64,000 nt of DNA from an uncultured Clostridia bacterium. GTDB taxonomy: Bacteria; Bacillota; Clostridia; Christensenellales; Pumilibacteraceae. Below are positions 1 to 6,825 of the stretch, in pieces. The DNA is taken from contig CAMWXP010000001.1 of assembly GCA_947178255.1 (NCBI GenBank), positions 1 through 64,000 of the forward strand, written 5' to 3'. Position 1 is the stretch's first letter; each line of letters begins with the position of its first letter. The position numbers were made by a program, and so were the translations under genes. Under the pieces are notes generated by a model that had not been told where the DNA came from, did no database searches, and saw only the letters and a program-made list of their open reading frames with translations.

Positions 1-964
1 AGACGAAGGTCTTGCCCGATTTTTTGAGCACCTTGATAGCGTCTTTGTAATCGATACGCGCAAAGTCGCTGTTCGCTACGTTTTGCAGTTTGGCTATAAG
101 CCCGGGCTCGAACCGTTCCTCAAAGAACTTCAATTCGGCTGCGCAGTGTTCGAGCAAGTACGAAGTGATATACTTAATCATATCGGTAGCTATGCCGATA
201 ATGTCGTCTATGTCGGCAAAAGCAACCTCGGGCTCGACCTGCCAAAACTCGGCAGCGTGGCGGGGCGTGTTGCTGTTTTCGGCGCGGAAGGTCGGGCCGA
301 AGGTGTAAATCTTGCCGAGCGCGGTTGCCATAACCTCGCCCTCTAATTGTCCCGAAACGGTAAGTCCCGCGCTACGCCCGAAGAAGTCCTTTTTGTTGTA
401 CTCCTCTTCGCTCTTGACGGTGGGGTCGAAGCCGACGGTTGTTACCTTGAACACCTCGCCCGCGCCCTCGCAGTCGCTGCCCGTGATTATGGGCGAATGA
501 ACGTAGTAGTAGCCGTTTTTATGGAAAAACTCATGTATGGCGTATGACAGCTCGCTGCGCACACGGAACACCGCGTTGAACGTGTTGGTGCGAACGCGCA
601 GGTGCGGAATGGTCCGCAAAAATTCCATGGTGTGGCGCTTCTTTTGCAGCGGGTACGTGCCGTCGCTGCCACCGAGAAGCTCGACGCTTTCAGCCTGAAT
701 TTCGTACGTGCCGTCGCGCTGGCCTTTGACAACCTTGCCCTCTACGCGCAGCGCCGCACCCAGCGCAAGCATAGGCGCAAGAAAGTCGTCGTTAAACTTG
801 GCTTTATCGAAAACGACCTGCGTGTGGTTAAGCTCTGTGCCGTCGTTAAGCTCGGCAAACGCTACGTTTTTGCTGTCGCGCGAGGTGCGCACCCAGCCGC
901 AAACCGTAACCTTTTTGCCAAGCAGCGCGCCGCTGCGTATTTCCTTTAAATCAACGTGTTGCAT
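1..964 (-). CDS. asnS: Asparagine--tRNA ligase (partial, C-terminus outside window)
   Basis: Class II aminoacyl-tRNA synthetase that charges tRNA-Asn with asparagine in the cytoplasm. Only the first 321 codons are visible; the family is about 460 residues, so roughly the last 140 lie beyond the left edge. The N-terminal OB-fold anticodon-binding domain is clear (VCGWVRTSRDSKN, residues about 20-32), followed by the catalytic domain with class II motif 2 (TFRAENSNTPRH). FRAENSNTPRH is typical of AsnRS rather than AspRS. The ATG at 962-964 was chosen because it gives the usual short N-terminus (MQHVDL) and has AAGGGTG about 9 nt upstream, with a promoter just beyond. The gene is monocistronic as far as can be seen. 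Confidence 0.95.
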   Translation of the reverse strand, partial: MQHVDLKEIRSGALLGKKVTVCGWVRTSRDSKNVAFAELNDGTELNHTQVVFDKAKFNDDFLAPMLALGAALRVEGKVVKGQRDGTYEIQAESVELLGGSDGTYPLQKKRHTMEFLRTIPHLRVRTNTFNAVFRVRSELSYAIHEFFHKNGYYYVHSPIITGSDCEGAGEVFKVTTVGFDPTVKSEEEYNKKDFFGRSAGLTVSGQLEGEVMATALGKIYTFGPTFRAENSNTPRHAAEFWQVEPEVAFADIDDIIGIATDMIKYITSYLLEHCAAELKFFEERFEPGLIAKLQNVANSDFARIDYKDAIKVLKKSGKTFV

Positions 965-994
965 AATCTTATACACCCTTAGTTTGTTGTACTA

Positions 995-1024
995 ATTATA
1001 ATCCACAACACGCCTGTTAGTCAA
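995..1024 (-). promoter_or_regulatory. Promoter of asnS
   Basis: TTGACT (1019-1024) and TATAAT (995-1000) on the minus strand, spaced 18 nt, about 30 nt before the asnS start codon. No leader structure or T-box is visible in the short 5' UTR. Confidence 0.7.
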
Positions 1025-1068
1025 GAGATTTAATCTAATTCAGAATTAAGAATGCAGAATGCAGGGCG

Positions 1069-1100
1069 AATTCGGAAAGCGGAATTCGGAATTCGGAATT
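1069..1100 (+). repeat. Left arm of a perfect 32-bp inverted repeat (GAATTCGG family)
   Basis: Begins AATTCGGAAAGC and continues as three GGAATTC/GAATT-type units. It is the exact reverse complement of 1893-1924 (32 of 32). A shorter relative occurs at 4361-4391. The two arms enclose the Cys-rich and XRE genes. Confidence 0.85.
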
Positions 1101-1136
1101 GTATGTGTTCGCGTTTAACTTTCTAAAAAATCGGTA

Positions 1137-1376
1137 TTAATAATTATACCTTTCCATTATCTGTGCCCAAAGGGCGCTCTTGTCCTCTTGCTCGAACTTG
1201 ATAAGCAGCTCCGACTTTTGCCACTTTCGGCACTTGTCGTCTTTGTCTACAATCTTTTTTCGCAACTCACAAAAATGCAGCATACCGCGACAATACTCCC
1301 CGTCTTTTTCTAAATGCACACCCATGCAATGGTTGCAGGTCTCGCAGCTTTCCATATCGTTTATCCTATCCCTCAT
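1137..1376 (-). CDS. Small cysteine-rich protein, unknown function
   Basis: A 79-residue protein with six cysteines, starting with a CETCNHC cluster near residue 10 and followed by single Cys in YC, FC and KC contexts. The pattern suggests a small zinc or metal-binding fold; I do not recognise the family. ATG at 1374-1376 was preferred over an upstream TTG because AGGGG sits 7 nt before it. It is divergent from the XRE regulator at 1495 and its promoter spacer contains a palindrome that the regulator probably binds. A phage-derived or toxin-antitoxin-like pair is possible but unproven. Confidence 0.6.
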   Translation of the reverse strand: MRDRINDMESCETCNHCMGVHLEKDGEYCRGMLHFCELRKKIVDKDDKCRKWQKSELLIKFEQEDKSALWAQIMERYNY

Positions 1377-1417
1377 TTTCAACCCCTATATATTTCTATC
1401 GGTTTGCGCATATTAAT

Positions 1418-1446
1418 ATTATATTCTGCATATTTGCAGAAGTCAA
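1418..1446 (-). promoter_or_regulatory. Promoter of the Cys-rich gene with embedded operator
   Basis: TTGACT (1441-1446) and TATAAT (1418-1423) with a 17-nt spacer on the minus strand. The spacer contains the palindrome CTGCATATTTGCAG (1426-1439), so a bound repressor would block RNA polymerase. Confidence 0.75.
1426..1439. promoter_or_regulatory. Putative XRE operator 1
   Basis: 14-bp palindrome CTGCATATTTGCAG inside the promoter spacer of the Cys-rich gene. A near-identical second copy lies at 1455-1468, 29 bp away centre to centre. Confidence 0.65.
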
Positions 1447-1454
1447 GCGGCAAT

Positions 1455-1468
1455 CTACATATTTGTAG
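1455..1468. promoter_or_regulatory. Putative XRE operator 2
   Basis: 14-bp palindrome CTACATATTTGTAG, two symmetric changes from operator 1, located between operator 1 and the XRE gene. Symmetric changes support selection for a dimer site. Confidence 0.6.
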
Positions 1469-1494
1469 TAAAGTTAAATTAGTTGATTAACAAT

Positions 1495-1707
1495 ATGGCA
1501 AATTACGGTGAAGAAATTAAATATCAAAGATTGCTGCGAAATAAAACCCTATTGCAAGTAGAACACGATACGGGTATCAGCAATTCCAATCTTAGTCGCT
1601 GGGAAAGCGGAAAAGTTATACCCAGTATAGATTTTTGTGTAATTTTAGCCGATTATTACGGCATTACTCTTGACGAGCTTATAGGCAGAGAAATAAATAA
1701 AGGATAA
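1495..1707 (+). CDS. XRE-family helix-turn-helix regulator
   Basis: A 70-residue single-domain DNA-binding protein of the XRE/Cro type. The HTH is recognisable as LLQVEHDTGISNSNLSRWES, followed by a helix ending in ITLDELIGRE. ATG at 1495 gives the usual short N-terminus; a TTG at 1483 is an in-frame alternative. No effector domain is present. It is divergent from the Cys-rich gene, with two matching palindromes between them, so autoregulation plus repression of the neighbour is the likely job. Confidence 0.85.
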   Translation: MANYGEEIKYQRLLRNKTLLQVEHDTGISNSNLSRWESGKVIPSIDFCVILADYYGITLDELIGREINKG

Positions 1708-1713
1708 ACTGAT

Positions 1714-1740
1714 AACGGCGAATAAGCGCCGTTATTTTAT
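1714..1740 (+). terminator. Rho-independent terminator after the XRE gene
   Basis: Perfect 7-bp stem AACGGCG/CGCCGTT (1714-1720 and 1727-1733) followed by ATTTTATT, 6 nt after the XRE stop codon. Confidence 0.85.
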
Positions 1741-1741
1741 T

Positions 1742-1848
1742 AAGGTTGAGATTCCTCGCGTTGCTCGGAATGACAAAAACAGTCGTTTGGTCGATAGTCA
1801 AGCAAACTACTTTTTGTCATGCTGAGCGCAGCGAAGCATCTCAACCTT
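1742..1848. repeat. Imperfect long inverted repeat (MITE-like)
   Basis: Two 38-bp arms (1742-1779 and 1811-1848) match as inverted copies at about 31 of 38 positions and flank a 31-bp centre. The arms carry the pattern TGTCAT(T/G)C(C/T)GAGC...ATCTCAACC, a motif widespread as an intergenic repeat in bacterial genomes. No ORF of its own. Confidence 0.7.
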
Positions 1849-1892
1849 ATCTCGGCGACCCGCCGCATACATGTTCGGCTATTACCACCATT

Positions 1893-1924
1893 AATTCCGA
1901 ATTCCGAATTCCGCTTTCCGAATT
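1893..1924 (-). repeat. Right arm of the perfect 32-bp inverted repeat
   Basis: Exact reverse complement of 1069-1100. The pair spans 856 bp and contains the Cys-rich gene, the XRE gene and the MITE-like repeat. Confidence 0.85.
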
Positions 1925-1961
1925 GAATAAATTTTCCACTGTGCGACATACTACAATCACT

Positions 1962-2468
1962 ATGGAAAATTCAGTAAGAGTTAACAATCGAAAAGGACTG
2001 TCGAGCATGGCGCTCTTTTGGGTGTGCTTGCTCGCAACCGTGGGAATCGGTCTTACGATTTCCTACTGCTCCGGCATATTCGGTCAGGTTTCGGCGTACG
2101 CCTCCCGCTTGCCGTTTAGGATCCCCAAGTGGCTCGTAATCGCCACGCCGCCTGTGCTGTTTGTGCATATGGGTATAGCGCTGTACCTTGTTCTTAACAA
2201 CAACGTATACGACTATTCCGAACGCACCGTGCGCAACTGGACTTGGGCGTTTTGGATTACGCTGTTCATAGCTACCGCTATCACGCCGTACTTTATCTAC
2301 CACGGCATGCCGATAGCCGCGTATATTATGTCCAGCATTGCCACCGCGCTTGCCATAGGCACGACCATGCTTTGCTACCGCGGCTCGATAGGCGCGGGCG
2401 TGGTTATGACGGTATTCCTTATCGTCGTATCGCTCATAATGGTCTACCTCGGCTTTTGGGCATTCTAA
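1962..2468 (+). CDS. TspO/MBR-like membrane protein
   Basis: A 168-residue integral membrane protein with about five hydrophobic segments, the size and topology of the TspO/MBR (peripheral benzodiazepine receptor) family, which binds porphyrins and other hydrophobic ligands. The family-like pattern is IPKW...TPP...MGIALYLV in the first half and CYRGSIGAGVVM followed by a last helix ending YLGFWAF. Several family aromatics are replaced, so the assignment is tentative. ATG at 1962 was chosen since it precedes the first hydrophobic segment; no good ribosome site is visible and a TACAAT box lies only 4 nt upstream. It is followed by a hairpin at 2493-2527. Confidence 0.6.
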   Translation: MENSVRVNNRKGLSSMALFWVCLLATVGIGLTISYCSGIFGQVSAYASRLPFRIPKWLVIATPPVLFVHMGIALYLVLNNNVYDYSERTVRNWTWAFWITLFIATAITPYFIYHGMPIAAYIMSSIATALAIGTTMLCYRGSIGAGVVMTVFLIVVSLIMVYLGFWAF

Positions 2469-2492
2469 TCCCCGCGCATTAACGCGAACAAC

Positions 2493-2527
2493 AAAAAAAT
2501 GCTTTTCCACTCGGAAAGGCATTTTTT
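2493..2527 (-). terminator. Bidirectional intrinsic terminator
   Basis: A long stem (AAAAAATGC on each side) with a small loop and T-runs on both strands. It can end the TspO-like transcript from the left and the predicted minus-strand small RNA from the right. Confidence 0.85.
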
Positions 2528-2644
2528 GTTTCAAATGCAAAGCGGCTGGCATGCGCCAACCGTCCTGCTATAAAATAAGGGGGAAAATGATGAGCGAATT
2601 TAGGTTGCAATCTGTTTTAGCACAACAGCGTCACGTTGATTGCA
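2493..2644 (-). ncRNA. Predicted small RNA, unknown class
   Basis: A strong minus-strand promoter (TTGACA at 2674-2679, TATAAT at 2650-2655, 18-nt spacer) reads into an intrinsic terminator at 2493-2527 with no minus-strand gene between. The expected transcript is about 150 nt. It begins with a stem TGCAATC/GATTGCA (2638-2644 with 2606-2612) holding an inner CTGTT/AACAG stem, then has a second stem GGTTGGC-GCAT-GCCAGCC around 2542-2559, then the terminator. I do not recognise it as 6S, SRP or RNase P RNA. Confidence 0.6.
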
Positions 2645-2649
2645 CGCCT

Positions 2650-2679
2650 ATTATAAGTCTATTGTTACGTGGTTGTCAA
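2650..2679 (-). promoter_or_regulatory. Promoter of the predicted small RNA
   Basis: Near-perfect vegetative promoter TTGACA-18-TATAAT on the minus strand. The predicted start site falls at the first base of the 5' stem of the RNA. Confidence 0.75.
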
Positions 2680-2753
2680 GCAAATTAAAGGCGTTTTTCA
2701 AAAAAACTTAAACGTTTTTATACATTACAGTATATGCGCCTATACTCAAAACA

Positions 2754-4283
2754 TTACTGCTTTTGCTCACTTTGTTTATTTTTTTCAGCTTTGGCTCGAG
2801 CCTTGGTTTCCTTGAACACGGCACGCGGCAGCGTAGGATATATGTCCTTGGCAATCGGCGACATTACGGCTGACGAGCGTATATATTCGGCGCCGTTGTA
2901 CTTGTCCTCCATTTCCTTGCCGCAGTCAATATACAGCGTGCCGACTATGCAACGGGCAAACCACTCCCACTTGTCGTTAAAGTCAAGCACCTTTAAAAAA
3001 TGCTCGACGGCGTCGGACGCGAGCCGCTTTTTTATTTCGATAAGCCCGTCTATCATTTTGGCAAACGAGCCTTTGAATTGCCTATCCGTGACCCTGCGGA
3101 AAAACTCGCCGTTTTGCGCCGAGTTTATGTCCTGCGCGGCTATCGCAAACAGGCGCTTTTCCGCCTCGAACGATCCCGCCTCGATGCATTCGCAATAAAT
3201 ATCAAGCGCCTTGTCCATATCGACTTGCACGCCTGTGCCCTTCTCGTAGCATATGGCCATGTTATACTTGGCGCACAAATCGTTTTTATTTTTCGCCCTA
3301 TCCTCGAACAGCTTGAACCCTGCGGCGGCTTCGCCCGATTTGACTTCCAGTATGCCCAACCGAAGCGCCGCGTCCTCGTCGCCCGCTTCCGCCGCGCGCG
3401 AGTAAAAGCTCCTTGCTTTTTTCAAGTCTTTGGGCAAGTACGCGCCGACCTCGTAGTAATAACCGAGGTTGAACAGCGCCGCGGTATGGTTGCCCTCGGC
3501 GGCTTTTTTCATAAACTTAACGGCGGTCTTGCTCTTGTCGGGCGCATACGTTGCCAGCGCCACGGCGTACGCATACTGTCCCTCGGCGGTATCGACATGG
3601 CGCTTCAAATCTTTAAGGTTGTGCTTGGTTTCCTTTTTGTCGAGTTCGCCAAGCTCCTCATCGCCAGCCATGTCTATAAGCGCCGCTTTGTTGGTAGCGC
3701 AAAACTGCCCGAGCGCGGCGTACGTGTAGGCATAGCCCTTGTAAATAAATTGCTTGACCACGGTGTCGCGGCTGACCTTGTACGACAGCACAACGGTGAA
3801 CACCACGCCGATAGGCGGAATAAAATCGAAAATACCCGCAAGTATGCACAGCGTTTTATGTCCGTTGCGAATAAGCATAAAGCTGTACACGCTTGACGTG
3901 ATAAACGCCGCGTATAACAAGCACACACAAAAAGATATCGCATACATTGAGCCGGGATGACCGTAAACGTACATCAACAGCTGAATAACAAACAACACCC
4001 CGCCCATACCGAAAACCATTGTCACCGCAAGCCCGACAACAGACGCGCACAATGTTTTGCGGTACAGCACAATAATCGCCGTCGTTTGTATTACGGCGCA
4101 AAGCAACAGTCCTATGTTTATGCAAAACAATATGAACGTTATTGATTTTGGATTAGCTACGACAACGGCTGACAACCAACTCACTGTCGCGGAACAAAAC
4201 GTAACCACTTTTTCACCCTTTATCATTCGCAATAAATTGGGTATTATACCCAATTTGTCTTCGTCGCATTTTTGCCCTTGCAA
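2754..4283 (-). CDS. Membrane-anchored Sel1-like repeat protein
   Basis: A 509-residue protein. The first third has four or five hydrophobic segments (about residues 25-180), and the rest is soluble alpha-solenoid with Sel1/TPR units such as AALFNLGYYYEVGAYLPKDL and CAKYNMAICYEKGTGVQVD. Sel1 repeats are protein-interaction scaffolds, so this is probably a membrane-tethered adaptor; the partner is unknown. The C-terminal tail is Lys/Gln/Glu rich. The first codon in frame is a TTG at 4281-4283 with GAGGAG about 13 nt upstream; a later ATG is possible. It is monocistronic. Confidence 0.75.
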   Translation of the reverse strand: MQGQKCDEDKLGIIPNLLRMIKGEKVVTFCSATVSWLSAVVVANPKSITFILFCINIGLLLCAVIQTTAIIVLYRKTLCASVVGLAVTMVFGMGGVLFVIQLLMYVYGHPGSMYAISFCVCLLYAAFITSSVYSFMLIRNGHKTLCILAGIFDFIPPIGVVFTVVLSYKVSRDTVVKQFIYKGYAYTYAALGQFCATNKAALIDMAGDEELGELDKKETKHNLKDLKRHVDTAEGQYAYAVALATYAPDKSKTAVKFMKKAAEGNHTAALFNLGYYYEVGAYLPKDLKKARSFYSRAAEAGDEDAALRLGILEVKSGEAAAGFKLFEDRAKNKNDLCAKYNMAICYEKGTGVQVDMDKALDIYCECIEAGSFEAEKRLFAIAAQDINSAQNGEFFRRVTDRQFKGSFAKMIDGLIEIKKRLASDAVEHFLKVLDFNDKWEWFARCIVGTLYIDCGKEMEDKYNGAEYIRSSAVMSPIAKDIYPTLPRAVFKETKARAKAEKNKQSEQKQ

Positions 4284-4360
4284 GCAAGCAAAAATACTCC
4301 TCGAATAGTGGTACTAAATATTATATCAAAAACATAGCGCTGTGTCAATACGTTTTTTAA

Positions 4361-4391
4361 TTCGGAATTATGAATTCGGAATTCGGAATTA
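4361..4391. repeat. Third copy of the GAATTCGG-type intergenic repeat
   Basis: Contains GAATTCGGAATTCGGAATT, identical to the inner part of the arms at 1069-1100 and 1893-1924. Adjacent DNA (about 4440-4475) is a simple ACTATTCACTATTCACT-type sequence. Confidence 0.7.
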
Positions 4392-4479
4392 TTGAAAAAT
4401 TTTTATTTAAATTAAATAAGGGCGCGTAAGCGCAGTCCGACACTATTCACTATTCACTCTTATCTATTAACTATAATCA

Positions 4480-4503
4480 ATTCGGCATACGCCGAATTGA
4501 TTA
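4480..4503 (-). terminator. Hairpin at the end of the yitT-like gene
   Basis: Ten-base-pair stem TCAATTCGGC/GCCGAATTGA around the YitT-like stop codon. There is no real U-tract, so termination efficiency is uncertain. Confidence 0.5.
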
Positions 4504-5403
4504 CAATTCCGCTGCGTCCTGCGGTTTGTAGCCCTCGCCGTAGATTTCCATAGCGGACGACACAATGGTAAATGCGCCGCTGTCGTACTTTTTTACGACG
4601 TCGCGTATACGCGGGTACACGTAGTTTTTGACAGCGCACATAATTATCGTCTTTTCGTTGCCCGAATATGCGCCCTTGCCGTCGATAATGGTCGCGCCCA
4701 CGTCCAAGTCTTTAAGCAGTCCGTCGCAAATAAACTGCGCGCGCTCGGCGGTTGTTATTATGATAACCTTCATTGCGGAATTGCCGCCGTACAGCACGCG
4801 GTTGAATACGATAGAAAACGTGACCAAGGATATCAGCGTAACGAGCATAAGCTCCAAATCTTTATTGACGATAGTCGCCGCCGCAACGATCAGGCAGTCT
4901 ATGGACACCGATATAATGCCCGTTTTAAGATACCTAAACTTTCGGCGCAACAGCTTGACTATTATATCCGTGCCGCCGGTGCTGGCGCCCGTGCGGAACA
5001 CGAGCCCGAGTCCCGCGCCGAACATCGTACCGCCCGCCAGGGCCGCAACGATAATGTTCACTTTGGGCATATACGGCACGATAAAATTAGCGCATATTTC
5101 CATAAGTCCTGACGATAACCCGACCACCGCCAGTGACGACAGCACAAACATTTTTCCGATAAATATCAAGCCTATAATAAACAGCGGGACATTGATTATA
5201 AGTATCAACCAGCCGGTGCCTATCACGTTGCCCGTCGCCGAGTTGATAAGTATGGATATACCGGTAACGCCGCCCGCCGCCATTTTGTACGGATCGAGAA
5301 ACACCCCTATACCCAACGAATATATAGAGCATCCCACTATGACCATTATAAACTTTTTTAAAAGGTTCAGCTTAGCTTCCTTTGTCAATTTTTTTATCTT
5401 CAT
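4501..5403 (-). CDS. YitT family membrane protein (DUF161/DUF2179)
   Basis: A 300-residue integral membrane protein. The N-terminal 200 residues hold five or six membrane segments with the YitT pattern (GIGVFLDPYKMAAGGVTGIS, later FRTGASTGGTDIIVKLL). The C-terminal cytoplasmic DUF2179 domain runs from about residue 220 (VIIITTAERAQFICDGLL). The molecular function of the family is not established. GGAGGTG lies 9 nt before the ATG, inside the last codons of the serine dehydratase gene, and the two genes are 2 nt apart, so they are co-translated. The pairing hints at a role in serine or pyruvate transport or homeostasis, which is inference. Confidence 0.9.
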   Translation of the reverse strand: MKIKKLTKEAKLNLLKKFIMVIVGCSIYSLGIGVFLDPYKMAAGGVTGISILINSATGNVIGTGWLILIINVPLFIIGLIFIGKMFVLSSLAVVGLSSGLMEICANFIVPYMPKVNIIVAALAGGTMFGAGLGLVFRTGASTGGTDIIVKLLRRKFRYLKTGIISVSIDCLIVAAATIVNKDLELMLVTLISLVTFSIVFNRVLYGGNSAMKVIIITTAERAQFICDGLLKDLDVGATIIDGKGAYSGNEKTIIMCAVKNYVYPRIRDVVKKYDSGAFTIVSSAMEIYGEGYKPQDAAEL

Positions 5404-5405
5404 TA

Positions 5406-6623
5406 CTATTCACCTCCAATATCATCGGTCGAGACGTACGCCTTGGCAAGCCCGCCCTCGGCGGTTTCGCGGTATATGCGCGACATGTCCTTGCCCGTCT
5501 TGTACATCGTGGCAACAACCATGTCATACGAAATCTTGCGCGAGTCGGTAAGGAAGTTGGCAAGGTTGACTGCGTTTATCGCGCGCATTGCGGCAACGGC
5601 GTTGCGCTCTATGCACGGTATTTGCACCAGCCCCTTTATCGGGTCGCAGGTCAGCCCCAAGTGGTGTTCTAGCGCCACCTCAGCCGCGTATTCTATTTGA
5701 TTGATGTTCATGCCGAACAGCTCGCCCAGCGCGGCCGCCGCCATAGAACACGCCGTACCTATCTCCGCTTGGCACCCGCATTCCGCGCCGCTTATAGACC
5801 CGTTGGTCTTGACGACGTTGCCGATTACGCCCGCCGTAAGTAAAGCGTCGATTATCTTGTCGTCGGTGTAGTGGTACTTGTTCTTGTAGTAGTACAGCAC
5901 TGCGGGAAGCACGCCTGCCGCACCGCAAGTAGGCGCCGTCACTATCTTGCCGCACGACGCGTTTTCCTCGCCTACCGCAAACGCGAACGCACACACCAGT
6001 CGGTTTTCGCGCGTCATGCCGTCCTCGAACACGTTGTTTGTTTCGTACAGCGTTTTGGCCTTGCGCTTAACGTTAAGTCCGCCGTCAAGCACACCGTCGG
6101 CGGCAAGCCCGCGCGCAATCGCGTCCTGCATGACCGCCCACACCTCGCGTATGTAATTACGTATGTCGGGCACGTCAAACTTTTCGGCGTACTCGCACAG
6201 ACGGATGTTGTTTTGCTCGCAGTAGTCCGCAATTTCGCGGAAGTTTTTGTGCGGGTACACGTCGGGCGAAGAACTCTTTTTGCCCTTGACCTTGTACGCG
6301 CCGCCGCCGATACTGGACACCCGCCACTTGGCAGCTTCCGCCCCGCCCGAATAACCTATTATGTCAAAAGTGTTGGGGTGCGGCAAATCCTTTTTGTCGG
6401 TGTTAAACTCGACGGCAACGGGAAAATTGCCGAACGTGCGCGCAATAACCTTGTCGGTCATATGTCCCTTGCCCGTTTTGGCAAGCGAGCCGTACAGTAT
6501 AACTTTGTATTCGTCAAGCCCGCCATGCTCGGACAAAAACGCACGAGCTGCGTTTTCGGGCGCGATCGTGTGCGAACTGGACGGACCCATGCCGCATCTG
6601 TATAGCTCGGTCAAAGACTTCAT
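5406..6623 (-). CDS. L-serine ammonia-lyase (Fe-S dependent, single-chain)
   Basis: Converts L-serine to pyruvate and ammonia in the cytoplasm. The 405-residue chain carries both beta-type (N-terminal, GMGPSSSHTIAPENAA) and alpha-type (C-terminal) domains, as in single-chain bacterial serine dehydratases. The candidate [4Fe-4S] ligands are present in APTCGAAGVLPA, GAECGCQAEIG, TCDPIKG and IPCIERNA. AGAGGT precedes the ATG by 4 nt, and a TTGACA-18-TATAAT promoter lies at 6654-6683. It is the first gene of a two-gene operon with the YitT-like protein. Confidence 0.93.
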   Translation of the reverse strand: MKSLTELYRCGMGPSSSHTIAPENAARAFLSEHGGLDEYKVILYGSLAKTGKGHMTDKVIARTFGNFPVAVEFNTDKKDLPHPNTFDIIGYSGGAEAAKWRVSSIGGGAYKVKGKKSSSPDVYPHKNFREIADYCEQNNIRLCEYAEKFDVPDIRNYIREVWAVMQDAIARGLAADGVLDGGLNVKRKAKTLYETNNVFEDGMTRENRLVCAFAFAVGEENASCGKIVTAPTCGAAGVLPAVLYYYKNKYHYTDDKIIDALLTAGVIGNVVKTNGSISGAECGCQAEIGTACSMAAAALGELFGMNINQIEYAAEVALEHHLGLTCDPIKGLVQIPCIERNAVAAMRAINAVNLANFLTDSRKISYDMVVATMYKTGKDMSRIYRETAEGGLAKAYVSTDDIGGE

Positions 6624-6653
6624 AACTACCTCTACTGCGCAATATCAACTAAT

Positions 6654-6683
6654 ATTATATATTATTTTAGAGAAAAATGTCAA
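6654..6683 (-). promoter_or_regulatory. Promoter of the serine dehydratase-yitT operon
   Basis: TTGACA (6678-6683) and TATAAT (6654-6659) on the minus strand, 18-nt spacer, about 31 nt upstream of the start codon. Confidence 0.75.
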
Positions 6684-6766
6684 GGCGGAAAAGACCGCAC
6701 ACTGCAACACGCCTAATATTATCTATGCCGTATCCGCAAGATATCCGCAATGTTTTTTGCAATAAG

Positions 6767-6803
6767 TAAAAGCCCCGCTTGCAAATGTGCAGGCGGGGCT
6801 TTG
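6767..6803 (-). terminator. Intrinsic terminator of the lipoprotein gene
   Basis: Stem AAAGCCCCGC/GCGGGGCTTT with a 14-nt loop, then TTTTA on the minus strand, 23 nt after the lipoprotein stop codon. Confidence 0.85.
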
Positions 6804-6825
6804 GTTTAACCTATAAAACAACGGC

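Noticed and set aside
2587-2688. 33-codon plus-strand frame with a good AAGGGGG ribosome-site match
   Set aside because: It has no plus-strand promoter, no recognisable product, and it lies opposite the predicted small RNA and its promoter, which explains the sequence better.
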